A DNA stretch of 64,000 nucleotides. It comes from Streptomyces diastatochromogenes (GTDB lineage Bacteria > Actinomycetota > Actinomycetes > Streptomycetales > Streptomycetaceae). The translations under genes and the position numbers were made by a program. This document shows, one piece after another, positions 1 to 8,523 of this stretch. The DNA lies in contig JAPTYK010000001.1 in assembly GCA_026913215.1 (NCBI GenBank), positions 7,378,001 through 7,442,000 on the forward strand. Direction: 5' to 3'. Under the pieces are notes generated by a model. That model saw nothing but the letters and a program-made list of their open reading frames with translations, ran no database searches and was not told where the DNA came from. Each line of letters opens with the position of its first letter. Position 1 is the first letter of the stretch.

Positions 1-1098
1 AGAACTGCGGCGCGCCGTGATGCTCGAAGGCTCGCTGCCCCGGTCGCGCGGGCCGTGCTGACCCAGGGCGCCTCAGGTCTCGACCGGTTCACGCTGCGGG
101 TCGGCAACCCCGTGCAGCCCATGCTCGCGCACACGGCCGCTTCCGTCGCCGAGGCGATCGCCGCCCTGGGGGCGTGCGCGGTCGAGGAGAAGCTCGACGG
201 CATCCGCGTGCAGGTGCACCGGCACGGCGACGAGGTCCGGGTGCACACCCGCTCGCTCGACGACATCACCGACCGCCTCCCCGAGGTGGTCGCGACCGCC
301 CGCGCCGTCGCCGCCGACGCGTTCATCCTGGACGGCGAGGTCATCGCGATCGACCCCGGCACGGGGCGCCCCGTGCCCTTCCAGTCGATCTCCGGCCGGG
401 TCGGCTCCCGCACCGACGTGCCCGGCGCGTACGCGGCCCTTCCGCTCACGCCCGTCTTCTTCGACGTCCTCGCGGCGGACGGCGAAGGCCTGATCGACCG
501 GTCGGGCGTGGAGCGGCACGCCGTCCTCGCCCGCCTGCTGCCGGAGTCGCAGCGGGTGCGCCGTACCGTCGTCGCGGATCCCTCCGATCCCGCGCAGACC
601 GAGGCCGCGGAACGGTTCTACGCGGACACCCTGGCCCGGGGGCACGAGGGCGTGCTCGTCAAGGCCCTGGAGGCGCCCTACGCGGCCGGGCGCAGGGGAC
701 GGACCTGGCTCAAGGTGAAACCCGTCCACACCGTCGACCTCGTCGTGCTCGCCGTGGAGCGGGGCCACGGCCGCAGGACCGGGCTGCTCTCCAACCTCCA
801 TCTCGGCGCCCGCACCGCCGACGGCGGCTTCGTGATGCTCGGCAAGACCTTCAAGGGGCTCACGGACGAGATGCTGCGCTGGCAGACCGGGCGGCTGGGG
901 GAACTCGCCGTCTCGGACGACGGGTTCACCGTGCGGGTGCGGCCCGAGCTCGTCGTGGAGATCGCGTACGACGGGCTCCAGGCCTCGACGCGCTACCCGG
1001 CGGGCGTCACCCTGCGCTTCGCCCGGGTCGTGCGGCACCGCCCCGACAAGCGGGCGTCGGAGGCCGACACCGTCGAGCGGATCACCGAGGGTCACTGA
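1..1098 (+). CDS. ATP-dependent DNA ligase, 5' end outside window, one frameshift
   Basis: Seals nicks in duplex DNA using ATP through a covalent lysyl-AMP intermediate. The nucleotidyltransferase motif I (EEKLDGIRV) places the adenylated lysine near nt 190. Motif III (FFDVLAADG), motif IV (EGVLVKALEAPY) and motif V (WLKVKP) follow in order, and the OB-fold domain runs to the stop. The N-terminal DNA-binding domain lies upstream of the window. Bases 2-40 read ELRRAVMLEGSLP in one frame and VARAVLTQG continues in the next, so about one base is missing near 40-44; a GTG at 55 is therefore not the true start. This is the LigB/LigC-like actinobacterial type, a minor or repair ligase beside the NAD-dependent LigA. 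The family is certain; the subtype is less so. Confidence 0.9.
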   Translation, partial: RTAARRDARRLAAPVARAVLTQGASGLDRFTLRVGNPVQPMLAHTAASVAEAIAALGACAVEEKLDGIRVQVHRHGDEVRVHTRSLDDITDRLPEVVATARAVAADAFILDGEVIAIDPGTGRPVPFQSISGRVGSRTDVPGAYAALPLTPVFFDVLAADGEGLIDRSGVERHAVLARLLPESQRVRRTVVADPSDPAQTEAAERFYADTLARGHEGVLVKALEAPYAAGRRGRTWLKVKPVHTVDLVVLAVERGHGRRTGLLSNLHLGARTADGGFVMLGKTFKGLTDEMLRWQTGRLGELAVSDDGFTVRVRPELVVEIAYDGLQASTRYPAGVTLRFARVVRHRPDKRASEADTVERITEGH

Positions 1099-1214
1099 TC
1101 CGGGGGGTGGCCCTCGCGGGGTGGCCTTCCTGGAGGGATGCTGGAGGCGTGGCACGACGAGCGCCCGGTACGAGGAGCGCGTGGCACCACGAGCGGCCGG
1201 CGGGCCGCGAGGAG

Positions 1215-1592
1215 ATGAGCGACGTGTACGACATGCACATCGACACCGACGTCACCGTGCAGCTCAGCGACTGCTGCAAGGAGGACGCCCAGGCCGTGTT
1301 CGACGTCCTCGACCGGGTCTACCAGCTGGAGGACATGACGACACCGAGCCCGCAGGCGGCCACGGGGCCGGCGCCCACGGTCTGGACCGCCACGTTCGAC
1401 ACGGCCGGGGGACGGCGCGAGGAGGTGGCCCCCACCCATCTGTCCGCGCTGGTCGGAGCCACGCTCAACGGCGGTTACCGAGCCGTCGACGAGGTCGAGA
1501 AGGTGCTCGCCCTCGGCTTCGACATCCAGTCCCTGCAGGCCGTCTCCGGCGACCAGGAGACGGAGGCCCGGCTGCTGCTCGCCTCCCGCTAG
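1215..1592 (+). CDS. hypothetical protein, 125 aa
   Basis: An intact small protein starting MSDVYDMHIDTD, with a GAGGAG ribosome site directly before the ATG. It is acidic and soluble, with no signal peptide or membrane segment. A CC pair follows the predicted first strand (LSDCCKEDAQ), and the middle is Pro/Thr-rich. The C-terminal half (DEVEKVLALGFDIQSLQAV) looks helical. I recognise no family or catalytic motif. It lies between the ligase and a strong hairpin at 1631, so it is probably its own short transcript or the tail of the ligase transcript. Function unknown. Confidence 0.75.
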   Translation: MSDVYDMHIDTDVTVQLSDCCKEDAQAVFDVLDRVYQLEDMTTPSPQAATGPAPTVWTATFDTAGGRREEVAPTHLSALVGATLNGGYRAVDEVEKVLALGFDIQSLQAVSGDQETEARLLLASR

Positions 1593-1630
1593 AGGGAGGC
1601 CGGGGCGCGAGGCCGGGACACAGGGACGCT

Positions 1631-1658
1631 CCGGGTGGCGCGGACGGACGCCACCCGG
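1631..1658 (+). terminator. hairpin terminator after the 125-aa protein
   Basis: A perfect 10-bp stem (CCGGGTGGCG pairing with CGCCACCCGG) around an 8-nt loop, 38 nt after the preceding stop. There is no long T tract, which is usual for Streptomyces intrinsic terminators. Confidence 0.7.
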
Positions 1659-1671
1659 GGTTCTCGTGTGC

Positions 1672-1704
1672 CCGTGAACGGTCGATTGCGTCCGTGAACG
1701 GTCG
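1672..1704. repeat. two direct copies of CCGTGAACGGTCG
   Basis: The 13-mer occurs at 1672-1684 and 1692-1704, two turns of helix apart (20 bp), upstream of the deacetylase. The spacing is compatible with side-by-side binding of a regulator on one DNA face, but no regulator is identified. Confidence 0.5.
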
Positions 1705-1729
1705 GCGGACCCCGCCGACACCCCCGGTA

Positions 1730-1742
1730 TACACCATGTGTA
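1730..1742 (+). promoter_or_regulatory. small inverted repeat in the deacetylase promoter region
   Basis: TACAC-CAT-GTGTA is a perfect 5-bp inverted repeat in an unusually AT-rich patch about 80 nt upstream of the deacetylase ATG. It could be an operator or part of the promoter. I cannot assign -10/-35 elements confidently. Confidence 0.3.
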
Positions 1743-1822
1743 GAGTGCCTTACGGCCTTGCACACCGCCCTGACCAGCGGTGACGGCCGTACCGAAGACA
1801 TCACGGGGAAAGCGGGTCCACC

Positions 1823-2604
1823 ATGTTCCGATCCAGGCCTGGCCGCGGCAGGGCAGCGACCACCGTCCTGCTCGCGGCATCGCTGATGCTGACGCTCGGC
1901 GCCTGCGGGGTCGACCCGATCACTCCGCAGGACGCCCGCGCGGAGGCCGGAGCGGACGACAAGGCGGGGGACGCGGCCCGCCGCGTCGACTGCGCCGAGG
2001 TCAAGTGCATAGCCCTGACCTTCGACGCGGGACCGGGCGAGGACACCCCCCACCTCCTCGACGTCCTCAAGGAGAAGCAGGTCCCCGCCACCTTCTTCCT
2101 CCTCGGCAGCAAGCACGTCGACCGCTATCCCGAGGTGGTCAAGCGCATCGCCGACGAGGGCCACGAGGTCGCCAACCACACCTGGTCGCACCGGATCCTG
2201 ACCGACCTCGACGAGTCCGAGGTCCGCGAGGAGCTGTCGCGCACCCAGAACGCCATCGAGAAGATCACCGGCCGCAAGCCCACGCTCATGCGCCCGCCGC
2301 AGGGCCGCACCGACGGCACGGTGGCCGACGTCAGCCGTGACCTCGGCCTCGCCCAGGTCCTGTGGAGCATCACGGCCAGGACTACTCGACCACCGACTCG
2401 GCGCTCATACGGCAGCGGGTCCTGGAGCAGGCGCACCGCGACGGGATCATCCTGCTCCACGACATCTACGACGGGACGGTTCCGGCCGTGCCCTCGATCA
2501 TCGACGAGCTCAAGCGGCGCGGCTTCACGTTCGTGACGGTGCCGGAGCTGCTCGCTCCCGGGAAGGCCGAGCCCGGCGAGGTCTACCGTCCCGAGAAGGA
2601 CTGA
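1823..2604 (+). CDS. polysaccharide deacetylase lipoprotein (NodB domain), frameshifted
   Basis: Predicted cell-surface lipoprotein removing N-acetyl groups from a polysaccharide such as peptidoglycan or chitin. The N-terminus has a charged start and a lipobox ending LTLGAC (Cys28). The NodB homology domain begins at ALTFDAGP; Ala replaces the usual second Asp of TFDDGP, a variant I have seen in actinobacterial members. The metal-binding H-x3-H is in NHTWSH, and RPPQG stands where RPPYG is usual. The frame changes near 2378-2380: VLWSITA is followed in the next frame by QDYSTTDSA, consistent with one lost base in an AG run. The C-terminal half contains IILLHDIYDG, the conserved catalytic-base His region. 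About 260 aa when repaired. It probably acts in wall modification. Confidence 0.88.
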
Positions 2605-2778
2605 CGGGATCGGCCGCGAACTGCCGAAACCGGGTGAGGTGACTCACATCGCCCACCCGGGATTCCCCGGAACAATCGGGAAAGGTCCGCCGTTCCTACG
2701 TATGTGACTGCGAAGGGGTCCGGTCCCCAAGGTCCCCCCCCCGAGAGGTGACCGCTCTTCGCCGGTCACGGCGATCGG

Positions 2779-2808
2779 CCCCGGTTGGAATCCCCCGTCC
2801 AACCGGGG
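2779..2808. terminator. strong hairpin terminator between convergent genes
   Basis: A perfect 11-bp stem (CCCCGGTTGGA with TCCAACCGGGG), 8-nt loop, then CTTTGTCGTTCT on the plus strand. It lies between the deacetylase and the converging actin-like gene, whose reconstructed stop is at 2831, so it can serve both. Confidence 0.75.
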
Positions 2809-2830
2809 CTTTGTCGTTCTCTCCCCCTGG

Positions 2831-3595
2831 TCAGCCGCGCCGCGGGTACCGGCCGGGTGGCGGAGGGCGGAGGCCAGCATCAGACCGGCGCCGCGGACGA
2901 CGCTGGTGGCCGGGTCGTTCGCGAGGCGGAGCCGGGCGCGGAGCAGGTGGGCCAGGCGGCTCGTCACGTCGAGCCGCAGGGCGCCGCCGCCGGTCACCAG
3001 GACGCCCCGGCGCAGCGCCCCGCGGACGGAGCCGGTGTGGTCGTGCCGCCACAGGTCGCTCACCATGTCGGCGGTCGTCGCGGCGATCGTGTCCGGCGCG
3101 CTCCCCGACACCGGCAGGTCGTCGAGGCCCACCTCGGCCAGCCGGGCGTCCTCGACGAGGCCGTCCACGACGAGGGTGACCTCCGTCAGCTGGGCGCCGA
3201 GGTCGACGACGAGCAGCGGGCCCCCGCCGGACGGGGCGGCGTAGGCGGCCGCCGCGCGGGCGCTGTCCACGGCGATGACCCGCACCGCGCCCAGACCGTC
3301 CACGATCCGCTTCGCCGCGCCCGCTCCTCCGGGGCCGCGAGGACCGGGTGGGTCAGCATCACGACGGTGTCGTGCCCGCCGTCGCCCGGAGCCGAGGCGG
3401 CCAGGCTCCGGAGCAGACGGAGCTGGGAGTCGGCGTCGGTCACCCGGCCGCGCCGCACCGGCCCGCTCGGGACGTCCGCGAAGACACCCGCCCCGGAGCC
3501 CACGCGCGGGTCCGGGAGGAGCCGATGTCGAGGGCGATCCCGCGCACCGGTCTTCTCGCGCCCCGGCCGTCGACCACTGCTCCGAACGATCCCAT
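2831..3595 (-). CDS. actin-like ATPase, MreB/Mbl-like, frameshifted
   Basis: A member of the sugar-kinase/Hsp70/actin fold. The phosphate-1 loop is ALDIGSSRTRAW near the start, phosphate 2 is PLLVVDLGAQLTEVTL, and the adenosine motif is GVLVTGGGALRLDV, followed by SVVRGAGLML near the end. At about 255 residues it is clearly shorter than MreB (about 340), so it is a divergent Mbl-like relative, not the main MreB. The start ATG at 3595 gives MGSFGAVVDG. Three frame changes are needed: near 3512 (run of G), near 3317, and just before the stop, where a restored base gives an RRG ending and TGA at 2831. Without the last, the frame runs on through the terminator to 2644. It stands alone, outside any mreBCD cluster. 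Confidence 0.75.
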
Positions 3596-3717
3596 GACTT
3601 CCGTCCATTTCCTGCGAACCCGCTGATTACGAGGTTGATATGGACCTCACTATCCAATATCCGTGCCTGTAACGCCATGGTGCTTGGGGATCGAAGGGAA
3701 GGCCCGGTGAGGCCGCG

Positions 3718-4904
3718 TCAGCCCTCGGCGCCGAGCCACAGATCGGGGCCGAACACCTCGTAGTGGATGTCGGCCGCGGCGGTGCCCCGGCCGAGGAGGT
3801 CGCCGCGCACCGCGCGCAGGAAGGGCAGCGGCCCGCACAGGTAGGCGGTGGTGCCCGCCGGAAGCTCGATGAGCGTGACGTCCGCGCGGCCCGGCCGGGC
3901 ACCGGACTCGCCCGGCTCCTCGTACCAGAGGTGCAGCGTGCCCTGCGGCAGCGCGGCCACGAGGCGCCGCAGCTCCTCGGCGTGCGCGTGGGCGGCGGGG
4001 AGCGGTCGGCGTGCGCCACGACGACCGGGCGGGTCGAGCCCGTGGCGACCAGGTGGTCGAGCATGGAGAGCATCGGGGTGCTGCCGATCCCGGCGGAGAC
4101 GAGCAGCAGGGGGCTCTCGCCCTCGGGCAGGACCAGGTCGCCGAACGGGGCCGAGACCTCCACGGTGTCGCCCGCGGCGGCGTGCGCGTGCAGCCAGGAG
4201 GAGACCTCGCCCGCCGGATCGCCGTCGACCCGCTTGACCGTGATCCGCCACTGCGGGTGTCCGGGGGCGGCGGACAGGCTGTACTGGCGGATCTGCCGGG
4301 CGCCGTCGGGCAGCGCGACCCGGACGCTCACGTACTGGCCCGGCCGGAACGGGGCCGTCGGGGACCCGTCGGCGGGGCGCAGGACGAACGACACCGTGTC
4401 GGCCGTCTCCTCGCGCCGCTCGGCGATCTCCACGGCCCGCCAGACCTGGCCCTCGGCGACCCCCGCCTCCTGGTAGAGGCGGGCCTCCACGGCGATGAGG
4501 GCGTTGGCCATCAGCCAGTACACCTCGTCCCAGGCCTGCGCGACCTCCGGCGTCACCGCGTCGCCGAGGACCTCCACGATCGCGGCGAAGAGGTGCTCGT
4601 GCACGGTCTTGTACTGCTCGGAGGTGACGCCGAGCGAGGCGTGCTTGTGCGCGATCCGGGACAGCACGGCGTCGGGGCGGCTGTCGGGGTGGTCGAGCAG
4701 GGCGACGGCGAAGGCGGCTATGGAGCCGGCGAGCGCCTTCCGCTGCTCGCCGCTGGCCTGGTTGCCCCGGTTGAACAGGTCGCGCAGGAGCTCGGGGTGC
4801 GCGGCGAAGAGGCGCCCGTAGAAACGCTCGGTGATCTCGTCGAGCGCGCCGCCGACGGCGGGCAGGGTGGCGCGGACGACCGGAACGGCCTGCTCGGACA
4901 GCAT
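3718..4904 (-). CDS. hmp: flavohaemoprotein, nitric oxide dioxygenase, frameshifted
   Basis: Converts NO to nitrate using O2 and NAD(P)H in the cytoplasm. Residues 1-135 form the globin domain, with the proximal haem His in AHKHASLG. The FAD domain carries RQYSLSAAPG, and the NAD(P)H domain starts at VSAGIGSTPMLS. One frame change near 4007 falls after AHADRS, and the tail, ending YEVFGPDLWLGAEG, continues in the next frame. Total about 396 aa, normal for the family. The chosen ATG (MLSEQ) matches homologues better than a TTG 12 nt upstream. An NsrR-type palindrome lies immediately upstream, and the next gene encodes NsrR, so induction by nitric oxide is expected. Confidence 0.93.
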
Positions 4905-4915
4905 GAGAACTCGCA

Positions 4916-4938
4916 ATCTGGTAGATGATCTACGTATT
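4916..4938 (-). promoter_or_regulatory. NsrR operator of hmp
   Basis: An 11-1-11 bp inverted repeat centred on 4927, with a perfect core GTAGAT-G-ATCTAC; 9 of 11 half-site positions match. Read on the hmp strand, the half-sites are AATACGTAGAT and ATCTACCAGAT. This is the size and style of Streptomyces NsrR sites as I remember them. It ends 12 nt before the hmp start, so bound NsrR would block transcription. Confidence 0.75.
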
Positions 4939-5055
4939 TAAAGGTGTGTGGATGCTCCCCGAGGCTCGGCGCCCCCGAGGGAGCTCGGCGCTCCCCGAGG
5001 CTCGGCGCCACCCTGGAGCGGGCGCTCCCGGGGGAGGCTGCCGCCGTCAGGGCGA

Positions 5056-5496
5056 TCAGGTGGGGCGCGGTCCGAGGGTGAGCAGGAGCGGGCCGGTCGG
5101 CGAGGTCACCAGCTCCTCGACGGTCAGCGGATCCAGTACGCGGTAGAAGGCCTCCTGGGCCTCGCGCAGGGCACCGCGCAGTTGGCACGCGGTGCGCAGC
5201 GGGCAGGGTGGATCGCCCTCGCAGGCGACGACCTCCTCCTCGCCCTCCAGGGTCCTGGTCAGCCAGCCCACCGAAGAGCGCCGGCCCAGCTCCGTCAGGG
5301 CCAGTCCGCCGCCCCGGCCGCGCCGGGCCTCGACCACGCCGAGGTGCTGGAGCCGGGTGACGACCTTCGCCATGTGGGCGTAGGGCACGTCCATCGACTC
5401 CGCCACCTCGCGGGTGGTGACGGACTCCTCGGGTGCGGTGACCGCCAGGCGCATCACGGCACGGAGCGCCAGGTCGGTGAACTTCGTCAGCCTCAC
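5056..5496 (-). CDS. nsrR: Rrf2-family nitric-oxide-sensing repressor NsrR
   Basis: Intact, 146 aa. It has an N-terminal winged helix (MRLTKFTDLALRAVMRLA, then VTTREVAESMDVPYAHMAKVV) and three cysteines at 92, 98 and 104 (CEGDPPC-PLRTAC, two C-x5-C spacings). Those ligate the [4Fe-4S] cluster that is destroyed by NO. In the family, loss of the cluster releases DNA and derepresses hmp. The gene lies directly upstream of hmp on the same strand, 151 bp apart. Sequences resembling the operator stand before both genes, implying autoregulation. This is a complete NO-response module. Confidence 0.93.
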   Translation of the reverse strand: MRLTKFTDLALRAVMRLAVTAPEESVTTREVAESMDVPYAHMAKVVTRLQHLGVVEARRGRGGGLALTELGRRSSVGWLTRTLEGEEEVVACEGDPPCPLRTACQLRGALREAQEAFYRVLDPLTVEELVTSPTGPLLLTLGPRPT

Positions 5497-5511
5497 GCCC
5501 CGACCGTATCA

Positions 5512-5534
5512 AACAGGTATCCCACATACGGATT
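5512..5534 (-). promoter_or_regulatory. second NsrR-like site, upstream of nsrR
   Basis: A 23-bp 11-1-11 imperfect palindrome beginning AACAGGTATCC and ending ACATACGGATT, 15 nt before the nsrR start. The outer AA/TT and inner GTAT/ATAC match the symmetry of the hmp site. It overlaps a longer CCGTAT/ATACGG pair (5504-5531). Likely site of autoregulation. Confidence 0.6.
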
Positions 5535-6465
5535 AAAGGGGTGGCTCCCGACGCCGCCTCCGCCACAGCCACCAGCCGCCCGTCAGCAGGCAGCTGGTGG
5601 TCAGCACGATGCCCGCCACCGGCCAGCGCCCGCCCGCGATCCGGGTGTCAGTGACGACGACCACGAAGAGGCCGACCGCCGGCAGCAGAACCGATCCCAG
5701 CGCCCGCAGCCCCGCCAGGGCCATGGCCGGGTCGACCCGGACGCCGCGCGGGGAGCGCAGGTCGCGCGTGCCGACGTAGAAGACGGTGGCGCGGTCGGTC
5801 AGCCGTCTCGTGGCCCGGTCGTAGGAGTGGGCCAGGTACGGCAGCCAGACGAGCGGGGCCACCAGGCCGACGAGGAAGACGCAGGCCGTGAGCGCGTACT
5901 GGCCGAGCCTGACCCATCTGCTCACGCGGCCGTCGGACGGCGTGAGCAGACCGAGCAGCCGGGCCATGCGCATCACCAGGTCCCAGAGCGTGGCGAGCCG
6001 CCCCGCCCGCCCCTGCGCGGGGCCCGCCCGGGAGGCGGCGAGGGCGGCACGGGCCGTCGCCGTGTCCCCGTACACCCCTTGCAGGACGAGCAGTTCGGCC
6101 GCCCGTTCCGGATCGGTGGCGTCCCGCCCTCGACGGCGGCGAGTTCGAGCACTGTCCGCGCCTGGCACAGGAGGGCGCCGCAGAACGCGAAGGGGACGAG
6201 GACCAGGAACGGGCCGCCGGCGAAGGCGCCTTCCGTCGCGACCCTCCGGCGCCCACGGCCGATGACGAGGGCCCGCAGCTCCGCCGCGTCGGCCTCGGGA
6301 CGAGCCGTCCGGAGGCGTGCGACCGCGGGCCCGGCGCCCGGTCCCAGCCGCCGCAGCGCGAAGGAGGCGAGCGCCTCCGGGAGCCTCCGGGCTCCGCCGC
6401 GATCTCCCGCAGCAGGGAACCCCGGAGCCCGTCACGGCGCTCGCCCCTCTCCGGACCGGCGCCAC
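5533..6465 (-). CDS. conserved membrane protein of unknown function, frameshifted
   Basis: The reconstructed protein starts at GTG 6465 (MAPVR) after a GGAAGG site. It has a basic N-terminal region, a hydrophobic segment (FLVLVPFAFCGALL), a helical region (DPERAAELLVLQGVYGD), and further membrane segments (YALTACVFLVGLVAPLVWLPYL, VLLPAVGLFVVVV, VAGIVLTTSCLL). It ends in an arginine-rich tail. At least two single-base breaks are needed, near 6385 and 6125. Its stop nearly abuts the nsrR operator region, but it reads away from a different neighbourhood, so a role in NO response is not implied. I do not recognise the family. Confidence 0.65.
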   Translation of the reverse strand: MAPVRRGASAVTGSGVPCCGRSRRSPEAPGGARLLRAAAAGTGRRARGRTPPDGSSRGRRGGAAGPRHRPWAPEGRDGRRLRRRPVPGPRPLRVLRRPPVPGADSARTRRRRGRDATDPERAAELLVLQGVYGDTATARAALAASRAGPAQGRAGRLATLWDLVMRMARLLGLLTPSDGRVSRWVRLGQYALTACVFLVGLVAPLVWLPYLAHSYDRATRRLTDRATVFYVGTRDLRSPRGVRVDPAMALAGLRALGSVLLPAVGLFVVVVTDTRIAGGRWPVAGIVLTTSCLLTGGWWLWRRRRREPPL

Positions 6466-6501
6466 GGCCTTCCGCGTGCCGCCCGTGCCCTGCCCGAAGC
6501 C

Positions 6502-6897
6502 TCAGGACAGGACCTTGGCCTTGGCCTTCTCGAACTCCTCGGCCGTGATGGCGCCCTTCTCCTTGAGGTCGGCGAGCCGGGCCAGTTCGTCGGTGGCGCT
6601 GCCGCCGCCCTGCGTCCCCGCGGCCTTGCGGATGTAGTCCTGGAACGCGGCCTCGCTCGCCTTGGCCTGTTTGGCGTCCCGCTCACCCATGCCCTTGCCG
6701 CGGGCGATGACGTAGACCAGCACGCCGAGGTACGGGAGCACGATGCAGAAGATCAGCCAGCCCGCCTTGGCCCAGCCGCTGAGCGAGTGGTCCCGGAAGA
6801 TGTCGGTGACCACCTTGAACAGCAGGAACAGCCACATGATCCACAGGAAGAACCACAGCATGGTCCAGAAGAGGTTGAGGAGGGGGTAGTCGTCCAT
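6502..6897 (-). CDS. SHOCT-domain membrane protein, 131 aa
   Basis: Intact. Two membrane helices (about residues 5-28, very Trp/Phe-rich, and 45-65, IFCIVLPYLGVLVYVIA) resemble the phospholipase D N-terminal-like anchor (PLDc_N). The C-terminal 30 residues (DELARLADLKEKGAITAEEFEKAKAKVL) are a classic SHOCT domain, a short helical oligomerisation module. The downstream SHOCT gene at 7499 and the DUF6325 gene between them suggest a small membrane-associated set, a frequent arrangement in Streptomyces. Biochemical role unknown. Confidence 0.85.
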   Translation of the reverse strand: MDDYPLLNLFWTMLWFFLWIMWLFLLFKVVTDIFRDHSLSGWAKAGWLIFCIVLPYLGVLVYVIARGKGMGERDAKQAKASEAAFQDYIRKAAGTQGGGSATDELARLADLKEKGAITAEEFEKAKAKVLS

Positions 6898-7060
6898 GCC
6901 TGCACACTCCGTTCCCGCGCGGGCCGCGTAAGGCCCGGCGATGCAGCGAGTCTTGCCCAGCCTTCACCCGTCCGCATGTCGTAACGGCTCCGCGTGCGGG
7001 CCGGGCGCGGCCGTGTTCGCATGGAGAGCGCGGACCGCGCGAGGAACGGAACGGAGCAAC

Positions 7061-7495
7061 ATGGGCCCGGTGGAATGTGTCGTGCTCGCCTTCCCGGGGG
7101 AGCGGCTGAAAGTGGCGGCGGTGACGGCAGTCGCGGAGCTCCGCAGGGCGGGGCAGGTGCGGCTGATCGACTCGCTCGTCGTCGTCAAGTCCCTCACCGG
7201 GGAGGTGTCCACCTCCGAACTCGTCGAGTACGAGGAGTACGACGACGCCACCGCCGAGATCGGGCCCGAGGCCAATCTGCTCGGCCCCGAGGACGCGGCC
7301 GAGGCGGCCGAGACGCTCGCACCGGGCTCGTGCGCGCTGATGCTGCTCGTCGAACACGTCTGGGCCGCCCGCGCGGCGGACGTGATCCGCGAGGCGGGCG
7401 GCCGGATCTCCGGGACCGTACGCGTACCGCCCGAGGCCGTCGAAGAGGCCCGGCACGCCTACCACGAGGCCGTGGCCGCGGTCGGAAGGAGCTGA
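7061..7495 (+). CDS. DUF6325 family protein, 144 aa
   Basis: Intact, starting MGPVECVVLAFPGERL, with a GGAACGGAG ribosome site upstream. The sequence alternates short hydrophobic strands and acidic helices (EYEEYDDATAEIG, EAAETLAPGSCALMLLVEHVWA), typical of this family of small soluble proteins. It is 3 nt from the following SHOCT gene, so the two are co-transcribed and probably work together. No catalytic motif is visible; function unknown. Confidence 0.85.
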   Translation: MGPVECVVLAFPGERLKVAAVTAVAELRRAGQVRLIDSLVVVKSLTGEVSTSELVEYEEYDDATAEIGPEANLLGPEDAAEAAETLAPGSCALMLLVEHVWAARAADVIREAGGRISGTVRVPPEAVEEARHAYHEAVAAVGRS

Positions 7496-7498
7496 ACG

Positions 7499-7844
7499 AT
7501 GTTCCTGCGACGACGTCCCTCGTACGGCCGGTGGTCCGGCCCGTCGGCGCGCCCTGCTGCGCGGGGCCCTCGTGGGCGGCGCGGCCTACGCGGCGGGCCG
7601 CAGCTCGGCCCGTGCCGCGCGCCGCGAGGACGACCAGGAACAGGCCATCGCCGAACTCCAGGCCCAGCAGCAGCCCCGGCGGCCCTCCGCCGGCGCCGAG
7701 CGCACCCCGGCCCCGCCGCGCCGCCCGCCCCGGCGGGCGCCGACGATCACCGACCAGCTGGCACGGCTCGGCGAGCTCGCCCAGCAGGGCCTGCTCACGC
7801 CCGAGGAGTTCGCGGCCGCCAAGGCGAAGCTGCTCGGCGTCTGA
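7499..7844 (+). CDS. SHOCT-domain protein, frameshifted
   Basis: Partner of the DUF6325 gene, separated by 3 nt. Repaired, it reads MFLRRRPS, VRPVVRPVG, then RALLRGALVGGAAYAAGR (a glycine-rich membrane-inserting helix). A charged linker follows, and it ends in a C-terminal SHOCT domain (ITDQLARLGELAQQGLLTPEEF, then AAAKAKLLGV). Two frame changes lie near 7525 and 7550. About 115 aa. It probably oligomerises at the membrane through SHOCT; molecular role unknown. Confidence 0.75.
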
Positions 7845-7870
7845 AAGCCTCGGCGTACGACGGCTTCGAC

Positions 7871-7990
7871 GGACTCTGACCCGGATCCGACCTGGATCCG
7901 ACTGACTCTGAACCGGCTCCGACCGCCTCCGACCGGCTCCGACAGATCTGACCCGGCTCCGACCGACTCCGCCCCGGCCCCGACCGGCTC
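7871..7990. repeat. degenerate 10-11 bp tandem repeat, about 11 units
   Basis: Units of the form CCGGCTCCGA are repeated with substitutions and 1-bp length changes between the converging 3' ends of the SHOCT gene and the peroxiredoxin gene. The array touches the peroxiredoxin stop codon. No coding or hairpin role is evident. Confidence 0.7.
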
Positions 7991-8438
7991 AGGCGCGGCG
8001 CAGGGCGGCCAAGGCGCGGTCCGCGTGGGCGCTCATCCGCAGTTCGCTGCGGACGACCTCGCGGACCCGCCGGTCCTGGCCGATCACGAAGGTGACGCGC
8101 TTCGTCGGCGCGAGCGAGAACCCGCGCTTCACGCCGAACCGTTCCCGTATGGCACCGTCCGGGTCGGACAGCAGGGGGTAGCCGAGCGAGTGCCGCTCGG
8201 CGAACTCCTGCTGGCGTTCCACCTCGTCGGAGCTGATCCCGACGGGCAGGGCGCCCACGGCACGGAAATCGGCCGCGAGGTCGCGGAAGTGGCAGGCCTC
8301 CGCGGTGCAGCCGGGGGTGAGGGCCGCCGGGTAGAAGAAGAGGACGACGGGGCCCTCCGCGAGCAGGCCGGTCAGCGAGCGCGGGGCGCCCGTCTCGTCC
8401 GGAAGGGTGAAGTCCTCGACGAGGTCACCGACGTTCAT
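7989..8438 (-). CDS. peroxiredoxin, Bcp/AhpC-TSA type
   Basis: Intact, 149 aa. Thiol peroxidase reducing hydroperoxides in the cytoplasm. The peroxidatic cysteine is Cys44 in PAALTPGCTAEAC, with Cys49 five residues on, the spacing of atypical two-Cys Bcp (PrxQ) enzymes. Thioredoxin-fold strands (GPVVLFFYP, RVTFVIGQDR) and the catalytic arginine region (FGVKRGFS) are present. Monocistronic, converging on the SHOCT gene. Confidence 0.92.
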   Translation of the reverse strand: MNVGDLVEDFTLPDETGAPRSLTGLLAEGPVVLFFYPAALTPGCTAEACHFRDLAADFRAVGALPVGISSDEVERQQEFAERHSLGYPLLSDPDGAIRERFGVKRGFSLAPTKRVTFVIGQDRRVREVVRSELRMSAHADRALAALRRA

Positions 8439-8523
8439 CTCAGGCCGTCCTCGATCCGTCCCTGGGGTGCCACCGGCGCCTCCGGTGGCCGGCCGGTGAC
8501 GTTACCGCACGGTAGGGCCCGCG

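Noticed and set aside
73..1155. Long open frame antisense to the DNA ligase
   Set aside because: It mirrors the ligase codons, has no recognisable domain and no ribosome site; typical shadow in high-GC DNA.
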